A DNA stretch of 64,000 nt from Burkholderia sp. WSM2230 (GCF_000472445.1 NZ_AXAJ01000004.1:124001-188000), one strand, 5' to 3'; shown: positions 1-8,260, numbered from the stretch's first letter. Notes: generated by a model from the sequence alone, not told the origin. Numbers and translations are program-made.

Positions 1-22
1 TCAGCCGACGACGCTTACGATC

Positions 23-37
23 ACGTCTGTCAGACGT
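23..37. promoter_or_regulatory. 15-bp palindrome upstream of the DMT transporter gene
   Basis: Arms ACGTCTG and CAGACGT are perfect inverted repeats around one central base. The element lies about 105 bases before the transporter start and has no T-run, so an operator is more likely than a terminator. The binding protein is unknown. Confidence 0.35.
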
Positions 38-141
38 CTTCTCCCGATACTTGCCGTTTCATTCGAACGTGAAACGTTTTGGGCTACCGCGCTGTTACGA
101 TGCGCAGGCGTCTCGACTCAACCGCGCGCGACGCCACCATA

Positions 142-1068
142 ATGAATGCCAAAAATCTTTTCCAGTTGCTGATCCTCGCGGCCCTATGGGGCGCGTCGTT
201 TCTGTTCATCCGCGTCGGCGTGACCGACTTCGGCGTTGCTCCGCTGATGGCGCTGCGCGTCGGCATCGGTGCGCTTTTCCTCATCATCGTGCTGCTGGCG
301 CGACGTCCGTTGCAACAGTCCGCGACTATTCTGCGCACGCGAGCCCTGCCGTTGCTCGTAGTCGGCATTCTGAATTCGGCCGCGCCGTTTTGCCTCTTCG
401 CTTATGCGGAGTTGACGCTTTCCGCGGGCGTAACCTCTGTGATCAACGCGACCACGCCGCTGTGGGGCGGCCTGGTCGCGTTCGTCTGGCTGCGCGATCG
501 GCTGAGCGGCCTGCGCACGCTCGGCCTCGCGATCGGTTTTCTCGGCGTGCTGATGCTGGTGTGGGATCAGATCGCCGCGCCGAGCGGCTCGGCCGCCACG
601 CCGTTGAGCACCGCGCTGGCCGCCGGCGCGGCGCTCGGTGCAACGCTGCTGTACGGCATCGCTGCCAATTACACGAAACGTTACCTGACCGGCGTCGATG
701 CACTGACCGTCGCGGCCGGCACCATGACCGGCGCGACCATCGTGCTCCTGCCGCTCGCCGTGATCTACTGGCCGAGCGCACCGGTCTCGCTGCATGCATG
801 GGGCGCGGTGCTCGCGCTCGGCGTGGCGTGCACGGGCATCGCCTACATGCTGTTCTTCCACCTGATTGCCGTGGCAGGCCCGGCGCGCGCAATCACGGTG
901 ACGTTCGTGATCCCGATCTTCGGCATTCTTTGGGGCGCGCTGTTTCTTGGCGAAGGCGTGTCGGCCGGCATGCTCGAAGGCTGCGCCGTGATTCTGGTGG
1001 GTACGGCTTTGGCGACGGGCGTCATCAAGCGTTTGCCGTGGTTCGGCACGCGGCACGCGGATACTTGA
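142..1068 (+). CDS. DMT superfamily EamA-type transporter
   Basis: A 308-residue inner-membrane protein made almost entirely of hydrophobic segments, about ten helices in two EamA repeats (residues about 5-135 and 150-290). This is the usual size and build of drug/metabolite or amino acid exporters of the DMT superfamily. The N-terminal half shows the typical WG-x-FLF...R start, and the second half has the GPARA loop common in the family. I take the ATG at 142 because the first helix begins within five residues of it; the reading frame is open from 79 but adds a charged, unlikely leader. It stands alone, and its substrate cannot be read from the sequence. Confidence 0.85.
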   Translation: MNAKNLFQLLILAALWGASFLFIRVGVTDFGVAPLMALRVGIGALFLIIVLLARRPLQQSATILRTRALPLLVVGILNSAAPFCLFAYAELTLSAGVTSVINATTPLWGGLVAFVWLRDRLSGLRTLGLAIGFLGVLMLVWDQIAAPSGSAATPLSTALAAGAALGATLLYGIAANYTKRYLTGVDALTVAAGTMTGATIVLLPLAVIYWPSAPVSLHAWGAVLALGVACTGIAYMLFFHLIAVAGPARAITVTFVIPIFGILWGALFLGEGVSAGMLEGCAVILVGTALATGVIKRLPWFGTRHADT

Positions 1069-1098
1069 TGAGTTTTGTGCCGGCCAGCGCGAAAAATA

Positions 1099-1123
1099 GC
1101 CCGCACTCCACCGGAGTGCGGGC
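1099..1123. terminator. Strong hairpin, possible terminator
   Basis: Perfect 11-bp arms GCCCGCACTCC and GGAGTGCGGGC enclose a 3-base loop, 31 bases after the transporter stop codon. Read on the minus strand the stem is followed by TATTTTTC, a U-tract; on the plus strand it is followed by AAAAACC. It could therefore stop minus-strand transcription from the small gene at 1543-1698, or act as a 3' stabilising hairpin for the plus-strand transporter mRNA. Confidence 0.5.
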
Positions 1124-1415
1124 AAAAACCGTCGCCCTACGAGGATAGGCGACGGGGCCACCAAGGCCTGCGCGTCGAACGCGCGGCCGTCATCGGGCTG
1201 AGCATCGGCTTCATGACCGACGCTCCCACTGGTTGAAGCAACGTGCTGAAGAAAGCGCGCTTGCGTCGGACCACGGCAATCCGGCCCCATCAATCTGAAA
1301 GCACCATGCATGCCAGTTATGACGAAGCCGCAGAAAAATGCCGCAACGCGTTGATTTGGCGCGGAATTTGAATTGCGTGACGACGCGCGCGGCAGGCCGC
1401 CGCGAGGTTCGGAAA

Positions 1416-1457
1416 AGTTACGTCACCGGGGTAACGTCAGGGCAGTAACGTGACGTC
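1416..1457. repeat. Cluster of ACGTCA inverted and direct repeats
   Basis: GTTACGTCAC, GTAACGTCA and GTAACGTGACGTCA follow one another in 42 bases, giving several overlapping inverted repeats, for example ACGTCAC at 1420-1426 with GTGACGT at 1450-1456. Its role is unknown; a structured 3' end of the small minus-strand gene or a protein-binding site are both possible. Confidence 0.3.
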
Positions 1458-1542
1458 AGGCAGCAGGGGCGTGTTGGGAGATGCGCTTTGCCGGCCGCCT
1501 GGCCACGGGGGACGGCGGCAGAGCAACAGCGAGGGCGCGGAT

Positions 1543-1698
1543 TCAACGCATCGGCCACTTCGAGCGCAGCGCGCTCATATGCCGGGCCCGCACCGATCGC
1601 GGCTGGCGCGGTTCGCGTGGATTCAAAGCCGCGCCGCACACGAGCGCGAGAACGAACAAGCTCACCGCCCACATCCAGTAAGGAATCACGTCGAACAT
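1543..1698 (-). CDS. Small single-helix membrane protein (51 aa)
   Basis: An unrecognised short protein. It starts with ATG at 1698, preceded by GGAG seven bases upstream, and ends at TGA. Residues about 5-25 form one hydrophobic segment rich in Trp, Val, Leu and Ala, and the remainder is an Arg/Pro-rich tail, so a type I or tail-exposed inner-membrane peptide is likely. It lies on the same strand as bamC, 171 bases after the bamC end and past the bamC terminator, so it needs its own promoter. Real coding is inferred only from the ribosome site and the helix; the gene may be missed by standard callers. Confidence 0.45.
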   Translation of the reverse strand: MFDVIPYWMWAVSLFVLALVCGAALNPREPRQPRSVRARHMSALRSKWPMR

Positions 1699-1793
1699 GG
1701 CGATCTCCGTCGAATGCCGGTTCGCGCCGGCATGCTCATGACAAGCAAGACATGTGCACGGGACGCCAGCCGATGTGCAGCGCGGAGACCATG

Positions 1794-1831
1794 AAAAAAC
1801 CCGCCCGGAACATTCATGTTTCGGGCGGGTT
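1794..1831 (-). terminator. Rho-independent terminator of bamC
   Basis: On the minus strand, arms AACCCGCCCG and CGGGCGGGTT (10 bp, extended further by A-T and wobble pairs) are followed directly by TTTTTT. The hairpin lies about 40 bases after the bamC stop codon. Confidence 0.85.
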
Positions 1832-1869
1832 CTCAGACTGTCTGCTGCCGGCTTACCAGCCGGCGCGCT

Positions 1870-3102
1870 TCAGTGCAACTGGTCGGCCATCAAAGTCAGA
1901 ATCTGCCTTGCCTGCGGGCTTTCGTCGATACCGCCCTTGTCGTCGACCACGGCCACGCGCGTCTGGTCCGGCGTCAGCGCGCGCACGTTCACGCGGTACT
2001 GCCTCGCGACCTTCTCCTTCTTGCCGTGGAACACCTGGCTCCAGAAACCCTGCTCAGCAGACGACATGTCCTTCGGGTCGACATAGCGCACGAAGTACAG
2101 GCCGCGCGTCAGATCGCGGTCGTCGACGGTGAAGTTGCTGCGGTCGAGCGCGAGGCCCACCCGCAGCCACGCGCGGTCATACGGTTCGCCAAGCGTCAGC
2201 TCGTTCGACGATAGCTGCGCCGAGCCGCCTGCCGAATCCGGATCGCGCGCGGGCTGCTGCGCCGCCAGCACGACGTTCTGCGCGGCCGTGGCCGCAGCCG
2301 CCGACTTCGCGCCAGTGGTCGCGGCACCAGGCGCCGCCTGGGCGCCCGCGGGCGACAGCGCCGCGTTCTGCGCGCCGCCGGAATTCGCGCGCGAATCGGC
2401 GAGTGCAAGCGCCGCCATCAGGCGCTTCAGGTATTCCTGCTCGAGGCCCGGATCGTTCGGCTTCGGCTGCCACGTGCTCGAGTCGTTGTTCGTGCCGGTC
2501 AACGCTTCGCGCATGCCCTTCTGGCTGACGAACACGTACGTGCCGCCGTTCGGCGCCGGTTCGAGGCGCGTGCGGTACTTGTTGCGCTCCGACGTGACGT
2601 AGCTGTTGCCCATTGCCTTCGACAGCGTGCTGCGAATCAGGCCGTCGTTGATCTGCGCGTGGGTTTCGTTCCAGTCGGTCTCCATCACGCCCTTGTCGCG
2701 TTGATCGACGACCAGCAGGAAACCCTGCTCCTGCCAGAAGCGGCGGATTTGCGGCCAGGCCTGTGCCGGCGTCTTGCTGTCGATCACCAGCCAGCTTTCC
2801 GTGCCGTCGCGCTGGATATGCATGCCGCTCACGGGCGGCACGACGGAAAGCGTGTTGGCCGCCGGCGCCTGAGCCTGCACCTGACGCAGCGTGGACAACG
2901 AGGTTTCGCCGCCCTGCGGGGGCAAGGAACGCTGATCGGGCGTCTCGTCGATCAGATTCGGCGGGACAGCGAGTGACACCTGCTTCGATTTCGAGTCGCT
3001 CTTGTAGTCGACCTTGGTCGGCGACGACGTGCCGCAGCCGGCGACCAGCCCGCCTGCCATCAGCATTACTGCAAACCGCTTGGTAAGACGAAGATCAGTC
3101 AT
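1870..3102 (-). CDS. bamC: Outer membrane protein assembly factor BamC (NlpB)
   Basis: A 410-residue outer-membrane lipoprotein of the BAM complex, which inserts beta-barrel proteins. The signal peptide ends in the lipobox LVAGC with Cys23 as lipidation site. The following VDYKSDSKSK and AVPPNLID segment matches the conserved unstructured lasso region that contacts BamD. Two helix-grip domains follow (residues about 85-220 and 295-405), joined by an Ala/Gly-rich linker. The protein is longer than E. coli BamC (344 residues), as is usual in Burkholderia. It is monocistronic here, with a promoter candidate just upstream and a strong terminator downstream. Confidence 0.93.
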   Translation of the reverse strand: MTDLRLTKRFAVMLMAGGLVAGCGTSSPTKVDYKSDSKSKQVSLAVPPNLIDETPDQRSLPPQGGETSLSTLRQVQAQAPAANTLSVVPPVSGMHIQRDGTESWLVIDSKTPAQAWPQIRRFWQEQGFLLVVDQRDKGVMETDWNETHAQINDGLIRSTLSKAMGNSYVTSERNKYRTRLEPAPNGGTYVFVSQKGMREALTGTNNDSSTWQPKPNDPGLEQEYLKRLMAALALADSRANSGGAQNAALSPAGAQAAPGAATTGAKSAAAATAAQNVVLAAQQPARDPDSAGGSAQLSSNELTLGEPYDRAWLRVGLALDRSNFTVDDRDLTRGLYFVRYVDPKDMSSAEQGFWSQVFHGKKEKVARQYRVNVRALTPDQTRVAVVDDKGGIDESPQARQILTLMADQLH

Positions 3103-3155
3103 GTTCGGGGAATCCTTCCGCTACGCCACGGCAAGTTTCCGTGGATCAACCCAAC

Positions 3156-3185
3156 ATTTTACCGATCCCGGCGGGCCCTGTGCAA
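3156..3185 (-). promoter_or_regulatory. Sigma-70 promoter candidate for bamC
   Basis: Read on the minus strand: TTGCAC, 18 bases, TAAAAT. It lies about 55-85 bases before the bamC start. A 6-bp hairpin (CCACGG/CCGTGG at 3126-3144) falls in the resulting leader. The remainder of the 345-base gap up to 3447 shows no gene. Confidence 0.5.
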
Positions 3186-3447
3186 AAACTGGGGTTTGCC
3201 CCGTCCGACGGGGGTTCCTGCACCGGCCACTTTTAACAATCGACAACTATTCCGAATGAGGCGTCAGATGTGCGCCAATCGGCTGTCAGAACATTGTTTT
3301 CAAAGACTCTTTCCGAATTCGACGGTGGCCGTTTTTGAGATGACGCGAGGCCGTGAGATTGGCGCCAGGCGTGGTTAGCAAGCACGAGTGTTATCTTCAA
3401 AACGCCCTCCCAGTCAGACGTGGGCGTCCTACGCAGGAGACACCGTC

Positions 3448-3906
3448 ATGCCACAAATCGATCCTTCTCGCCTTCTGGCCGCCTCCGCAATCGCTGTCGC
3501 GACGCTGTGCAGCAGCGCCAATGCTTGTGCGCAACTCGGCGCTGTGATGGTGCCAAAACCAGGCGCCGGCGCGCCGCAAAACCTGTTGAACGGCGCGCTG
3601 CGCGTGCGCACCTCGACCGATGCGGGCAACACCACCATCAACGAGTACGGGACGAGCAGCGGCGAGATTGTCGCGTACACCTGGCAAGGGCCCACCATGC
3701 CGGACCTGGCCGCGCTGCTCGGCAGGTACGCCGGCTCTTACCGGGCGGGCGCCGCGGCTGCGGCGTCGCACGGCAACCTGCACGCATCGCGCGTCGCCCG
3801 GCCCGACGTGATCGTCGAATCCGGCGGACCGATGCGCGGCTACGCGGGCCGCGCGTGGCTGCCCGCCGCGTTGCCGCCGGGCGTGACGGCCGACGACCTC
3901 CGCTGA
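3448..3906 (+). CDS. DUF2844 family secreted protein
   Basis: A 152-residue protein of unknown function, assigned to DUF2844 from its C-terminal pattern (LLGRYAGSYRAGAA, then VIVESGGPMRGYAGRAWLP, then VTADDLR). The ATG at 3448 is chosen because AGGAG lies eight bases upstream and it gives a clean signal peptide (residues 1-28, cleavage after ACA), so the mature protein of about 12.5 kDa is periplasmic or secreted. DUF2844 and DUF3443 genes are habitually adjacent in Burkholderia, and here the DUF3443 gene follows 160 bases downstream, so the two products probably work together. No catalytic motif is visible. Confidence 0.8.
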   Translation: MPQIDPSRLLAASAIAVATLCSSANACAQLGAVMVPKPGAGAPQNLLNGALRVRTSTDAGNTTINEYGTSSGEIVAYTWQGPTMPDLAALLGRYAGSYRAGAAAAASHGNLHASRVARPDVIVESGGPMRGYAGRAWLPAALPPGVTADDLR

Positions 3907-4066
3907 CAGTCGTCCGCACGCGGGCCGATGCATGTCGCGGACGGCCTGAACACGCGCCGCACCCGAAGCTCCGGCGTCAGCGCCGCGCGCCGCGCGCCGA
4001 CAAGGCGCCTGTGCCGCATACCTCGCATACCCCGAACAGCCAGAAGAACTATCGCACCCTGACGCC

Positions 4067-5338
4067 ATGAAACCGAACCGCCCTCTTTGCGCCCTGCTCC
4101 TTGTTTGCGCCGCCCTCGCTGCTTGCGGCGGCGCAGGCGGTGGCGGCAGCGCTCCGACCGCCGCTACCGGCGCGAGCGCGCCCAGCGGCGCGGCCAGCGC
4201 GCCCGCGGCCTCCGCGCCGCTCGCCTCTTCCGCGCCGGCCAGCACGAGCGTCGCTCAATCGAATACACCGAACGTCCAGCCGATCGTCGTACACACCGCG
4301 CCGCATCTCACGCGCAACATGCTGACGACGAGCGTCACGCTGTGCCAGCCGGGCACCGACAAGTGCGCGACCATCGACAACATTCAGGTCGACACGGGCT
4401 CGCACGGCCTGCGCATTCTCGCCTCGGCGCTGCCGACAAGCCTGTCGCTCGCCGCAGTGCCCTCGGGCGGCGGCGTGTCGGGCGAATGCGCGGTATTCGG
4501 CGGCGGCTACGCCTGGGGCGCCGTGCGCAGCGCCGACGTGCGCATGGCCGGACAACTGGCCGCGGCGATCCCGATCCAGCTGATCGCGGACCCTTCCGTG
4601 CCCTCGGTGCCCTCGGACTGCGCCGGCTCCGGCCCGTCGATGCTCACGCTCGACACCTTGCGAGCAAACGGCATTCTCGGCGTCGGAGTGTTCGCAGCCG
4701 ACTGCGGCGGCGCCTGCGCGAACGCCGCACTGCCCCGCTGGTACTACAGCTGCGACGCGAGCGGCGCCTGCCTGCCAAGCGCGCAGCCGCTCGCGCAGCA
4801 GGTGGTCAATCCCGTCAGCCGCTTCGCGCTCGACAACAACGGCGTGGTGATCGACCTGCCGGCGATCCCTGACAGCGGCGCGGTCAGCGTGTCGGGTTCG
4901 ATGATCTTCGGCATCGACACGCAAGCGAACAACACGCTCGGCAGCGTGGGCGTGCTCAAAGGCAGTCCGCAAACGGGTTACGTCAGCACGACGCAGAACG
5001 GCCAGCTCTATACGCAAAGCTATCTGGACACGGGCTCGAACGGTCTCTTCTATCGCGACACGCAACTGCCGCAGTGCGGCTACTGGTACTGCCCGGCTTC
5101 GACGCAAACAGCGAGCGCGACGATCACCGGAACCAACGGCGCTTCGAACACGGTGACATACGCCGTCGGCAATTCGCGCGTGCTTTTTGCGTCGGAAAAC
5201 AATGCTTTCGACAATCTCGCGGGCCCGGCCGCGAGCAGTTTCGGCTGGGGCCTGCCGTTCTTTTTCGGCCGGCGCGTGTACACGGCGATCGCGTCGCGCG
5301 TAACGTCCGCGGGACCGGGTCCGTACTACGCCTTCTGA
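4067..5338 (+). CDS. DUF3443 lipoprotein, probable pepsin-like aspartic protease fold
   Basis: A 423-residue exported lipoprotein: signal peptide ending LAAC with Cys20 lipidated, then a 45-residue Ala/Ser/Pro linker. It belongs to DUF3443. Two Asp-Thr-Gly-Ser motifs lie 212 residues apart, VDTGSHG (Asp109) and LDTGSNG (Asp321). The first is followed by GILGVGVF (residues 202-209), resembling the GILGL segment of the first pepsin lobe, and the second by FGWGLPFFFGRRVY near the C-terminus, resembling the WILGDVF...Y segment of the second lobe. I infer a two-lobed aspartic protease or a binding protein on that scaffold. Eleven or so Cys residues suggest disulfides. It follows the DUF2844 gene and probably shares its transcript. 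Confidence 0.8.
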   Translation: MKPNRPLCALLLVCAALAACGGAGGGGSAPTAATGASAPSGAASAPAASAPLASSAPASTSVAQSNTPNVQPIVVHTAPHLTRNMLTTSVTLCQPGTDKCATIDNIQVDTGSHGLRILASALPTSLSLAAVPSGGGVSGECAVFGGGYAWGAVRSADVRMAGQLAAAIPIQLIADPSVPSVPSDCAGSGPSMLTLDTLRANGILGVGVFAADCGGACANAALPRWYYSCDASGACLPSAQPLAQQVVNPVSRFALDNNGVVIDLPAIPDSGAVSVSGSMIFGIDTQANNTLGSVGVLKGSPQTGYVSTTQNGQLYTQSYLDTGSNGLFYRDTQLPQCGYWYCPASTQTASATITGTNGASNTVTYAVGNSRVLFASENNAFDNLAGPAASSFGWGLPFFFGRRVYTAIASRVTSAGPGPYYAF

Positions 5339-5416
5339 AGGCAAGACCGCATTTGACGTGCCGAAAATTCACAAACTGACGGACGGCATAAATTCGATAT
5401 TGGGTGGCTGCGATAA

Positions 5417-5432
5417 TAGCCGTTCGCGGCTA
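5417..5432. other. Hairpin with UUCG loop before the glycosyltransferase gene
   Basis: TAGCCG and CGGCTA pair around TTCG, a very stable tetraloop. No T-run follows. It lies 50 bases before the start codon at 5481, so it may shape the 5' leader or mark the end of the DUF3443 transcript. Confidence 0.35.
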
Positions 5433-5480
5433 ACGCTTCAGGAAAATAGTTAGTCATGCATAACTACCAACCATCACCCA

Positions 5481-7382
5481 ATGCAAGAAGCCACCTTTTC
5501 CCTCGACGATTTCGAGCAACTGGTTTATACGCGGCAGCATAACCGCGCAACCATCCAGTTGCTCTGCGCGCTCGCGCTGCTGCAGCACAAGCGCGGCCTG
5601 CTCGACGAGAGCTTCCTCGCGTCGGGCATGACCGGCCTCACGCCCGCGGAGCAACACAGGCGCTTCTGCACGCGGCTCGCCAGCGCGGCTTCCACCCTGT
5701 TTGCCGATCCCGGATTCAGGCCGCCCGCCGAATGCTTCAGGCTCTTTTTGACGCTGCATGAATGGGTCGGCTTGCTGTTCTCCGCCACGCCGTTCGGCGA
5801 TGCGGACCATGTCGCGTGCCACCTCAACCCGCGCGGAGCGCAAGACCGGCAGTTTCTCGCGGGCGACAGCTTTGTCGAGAAGCTCTGCGTGCTCTATTCG
5901 ACAGAGTCCGAGCTCGAACTCGACTTTGCCGCGCTATGGGCGTACGACAAAGTGCTGGCGGCCTGCCTCGCACTCGTTCTTCTCGCGCCCGTTTTCAAGG
6001 GCTCGGCCAACGCGCACGTCAAGCGTGAGGCGTTGATCGAATGGCTGCCCGGCAAGCTGCAACAGATCGAAGATCTCGACGACCTGCCCACGGCCTTGCT
6101 GCATAACGCCTACATGTTCTGCAGCTACGCACAGTCGCCTCGCCGGCATGAGATCAAGCGCGACATCAACGTGCTGGTGCGGCGCAAGCTCGCGCAACTC
6201 GGTTTGACCGACCTGCCGGCGGCGCCGCCTGCGTCTCGCGTGGTGAAGGCGAAGGCGAATTCAAAAACAAAGGCGACACCGCGCAAGAAACCGTTAATGC
6301 TGGTCGTGCTTGAATGGTTCGGCGGTGCGCATTCTATCTACCGGACGCACTCGCGCACGCTAGAGGCCGCGCGCGAGCATTTCGAAGTGGTGGCCTTCGG
6401 CTTCGGCTATGCGATCGACGACATAGGGCGAGCGGTTTTCGACCGTTACATCGAGCTCGAGAAGCCGGACTACATCGGCGAATGTCTGCGCACTATTCGC
6501 GACTTCGCCGAGCGGGAAAAGCCCGACGTGCTGTATATGCCGAGCGTCGGCATGTTCGTGATGACCATCTTCATGTCGAACCTGCGCGTCGCGCCGCTGC
6601 AGATTGCGGGGCTCGGGCATCCGGCTACCACGCATTCGGACAAGATCGACTACGTCAGCGTCGAGGAGGACTATGTCGGCGATCCCACCTGCTTCAGCGA
6701 GCGCGTGATGAAGCTGCCGAAAGACGGGCAGCCGTACCGGCCTTCCGTTGCGCTGCCGGCCATCGTCCCGAGTATCGCTCCGGCGCGCACCACACTTCAG
6801 GTGGTCATTACCGCGAGCGCGATGAAGCTCAACCCCGCATTTCTCGATGCATGCCGCGAGATCGGGGCGCGCGCCAGAACGCCCGTCGAGTTTCATTTCA
6901 TGAGCGGCGTGCACCCCGGCCTGCCGCTGGATCATATGCGCGAGGTTATCGGCCGCGCGTTGCCGGGCTCGGTCGTGCATGGGTTCCATCAGTATGCGAG
7001 CTACCTGGAACGGGTCAATGGCTCGGATCTGTTCCTCAGCCCTTTTCCGTTCGGCAATACGAATGGCATCGTGGACGCGCTCACGCTCGGTCTGCCCGGC
7101 GTATGCATGCGCGGGCGCGAAGTGTTCGAGCGTATCGACGGCGCACTCTTCCAGCGCGTGGGCATGCCGCCGTGGACAACGACGGAGGACACCGAGAGCT
7201 ATGTTGCCGCAGCCGTCCGGATGATCGACGGGCACGACGAACGCATAGCGTTGCGGCAGCGGTTGGTCGATACGCGCGCGGTGGAGCGTTGCTTTGAAGG
7301 CCGGCCCGAAGCGTTTGCGGAAAGCGTCCTTGCCTTGCTGAAAAAAGCGCGGAGCGGGCGTGAGGTTGAGGTGACGAGTTGA
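5481..7382 (+). CDS. HMW1C-like cytoplasmic N-glycosyltransferase (GT41)
   Basis: A 633-residue protein matching the HMW1C family, soluble enzymes that put glucose or galactose from UDP- or GDP-sugars onto Asn in Asn-x-Ser/Thr sites of proteins in the cytoplasm. An all-alpha N-terminal domain (about 1-260) is joined by a Lys-rich linker to a GT-B fold (about 270-625). Family signatures are present in order: GLGHPATTHSD, LPKDGQPY (the nucleotide-sugar Lys), FHFMSGVHPG and PFPFGNTNG followed by GLPGVCMRG. Known relatives sit beside the adhesin they modify; here no adhesin or two-partner transporter gene is adjacent. There is no clear ribosome site before ATG 5481, and no signal peptide. Length matches characterised members (about 620). 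Confidence 0.85.
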   Translation: MQEATFSLDDFEQLVYTRQHNRATIQLLCALALLQHKRGLLDESFLASGMTGLTPAEQHRRFCTRLASAASTLFADPGFRPPAECFRLFLTLHEWVGLLFSATPFGDADHVACHLNPRGAQDRQFLAGDSFVEKLCVLYSTESELELDFAALWAYDKVLAACLALVLLAPVFKGSANAHVKREALIEWLPGKLQQIEDLDDLPTALLHNAYMFCSYAQSPRRHEIKRDINVLVRRKLAQLGLTDLPAAPPASRVVKAKANSKTKATPRKKPLMLVVLEWFGGAHSIYRTHSRTLEAAREHFEVVAFGFGYAIDDIGRAVFDRYIELEKPDYIGECLRTIRDFAEREKPDVLYMPSVGMFVMTIFMSNLRVAPLQIAGLGHPATTHSDKIDYVSVEEDYVGDPTCFSERVMKLPKDGQPYRPSVALPAIVPSIAPARTTLQVVITASAMKLNPAFLDACREIGARARTPVEFHFMSGVHPGLPLDHMREVIGRALPGSVVHGFHQYASYLERVNGSDLFLSPFPFGNTNGIVDALTLGLPGVCMRGREVFERIDGALFQRVGMPPWTTTEDTESYVAAAVRMIDGHDERIALRQRLVDTRAVERCFEGRPEAFAESVLALLKKARSGREVEVTS

Positions 7383-7566
7383 GAGCAGCGTGGTTGGCGC
7401 TTCCTGCGTGGCGGAGCAGTCGTGCGCGATTTGCGCGGCGTTAGTCGCCTCGTGTCCGACTGATGCTGGCGTGCGCGAAATCTGTTTTCGTCATGGCATG
7501 GCCATGGCGGCACCGTTCACGCGTGCCCTCGGCAGGCACGCCAGCAAGCGTGTCGTTCGGGAAGCC

Positions 7567-8082
7567 TTACTCGTCTGCTTCGCTCGCGTCCGAGTCGGAA
7601 GGCGCTGCCAGCCTGGCCGGCGCAAGCCAGCTAAACGTGCCCAGAACCCGGCCATGGAACGTGCATTCGGCGGCTGCCGCTTGAACGACCTTTTTCGGCT
7701 TGTCCGACCTCGGTGCAAGCGCTTGCGCTTCGGAAGCCGCTGAGGCCGAAGGGGAAGATGCAGCGTTCCTCTGACTCGAAGCGGTGGCACCGGAACCGGT
7801 CGTTGCTCCGGGCTTTATTCCAGCCGCGACCCCTGAAGCAGCGCGCGCCGCCGCAGCTTCCGACGCCGTCATCACATGTTCGATCGCCCCCTCCACCACC
7901 ACACGCGAACCGTCGATACCAGCGCCGGTATGGCCGATCTTCAGCGTATCGGCCGATGTCTCCGCCAGCTTGCTGCGCATCAACTGCTCGCACGCGTCCG
8001 AGTTCCTGTAGACAGCGGTGCAGGCCGCGAGCAGTGCCGCAGCGGTCGAGACGCACGCGAGAGTGAGAATCCGAGTCTTCAT
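7567..8082 (-). CDS. Hypothetical lipoprotein
   Basis: A 171-residue protein of unknown function. The ATG at 8082 gives a typical lipoprotein signal ending LLAAC with Cys21 as lipidation site, so I prefer it over the much longer open frame upstream, which crosses the leuA leader. After Cys21 a short folded-looking part (to about residue 75) carries CEQLMRSKLAE and a beta-rich GSRVVVEGAIE segment, followed by an Ala/Ser/Gly-rich low-complexity stretch (80-130) and a short C-terminal part with one Cys (AAECTFHGRVL). It is divergent from leuA. The family was not recognised. Confidence 0.65.
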   Translation of the reverse strand: MKTRILTLACVSTAAALLAACTAVYRNSDACEQLMRSKLAETSADTLKIGHTGAGIDGSRVVVEGAIEHVMTASEAAAARAASGVAAGIKPGATTGSGATASSQRNAASSPSASAASEAQALAPRSDKPKKVVQAAAAECTFHGRVLGTFSWLAPARLAAPSDSDASEADE

Positions 8083-8161
8083 TGACGTTCCGTTTGTCAA
8101 ACCGTCGCGAATTGTAGCCTGGGCGGGCGTGATGGCCCGCGCTTGACGCCGTCTCGATAAT

Positions 8162-8260
8162 ATGTTCCTATTGCGCACTATGTACCGCGCCCAGACCACC
8201 CTATCGCTACTACTAGCCCGCTCTACCGGGCTAGGTCTGCTGCTGCGCGCTTCCAACTGA
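8162..8260 (+). CDS. Leucine-rich leader peptide upstream of leuA
   Basis: A 32-codon frame ending in TGA 114 bases before leuA. Ten of the 32 residues are Leu, including three consecutive CTA codons (8207 to 8221 region) and three consecutive CTG codons (8237-8245). Six of the ten use CTA, the rarest Leu codon in this GC-rich DNA. That is the hallmark of an attenuation leader whose translation stalls when charged leucyl-tRNA is scarce. No clear ribosome site precedes ATG 8162; the in-frame ATG at 8180 would give a 26-residue version with nearly all the Leu codons. Function is inferred from composition and position. Confidence 0.5.
   Translation: MFLLRTMYRAQTTLSLLLARSTGLGLLLRASN

Larger units (their letters stand above)
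1069..1542. other. Intergenic stretch with hairpin and ACGTCA repeats
   Basis: No convincing gene lies here; the long antisense frame across it is a shadow of the transporter gene. It holds the 11-bp hairpin at 1099-1123 and a cluster of TAACGTCA/ACGTCAC words at 1416-1457. The rest shows nothing recognisable. Confidence 0.5.
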
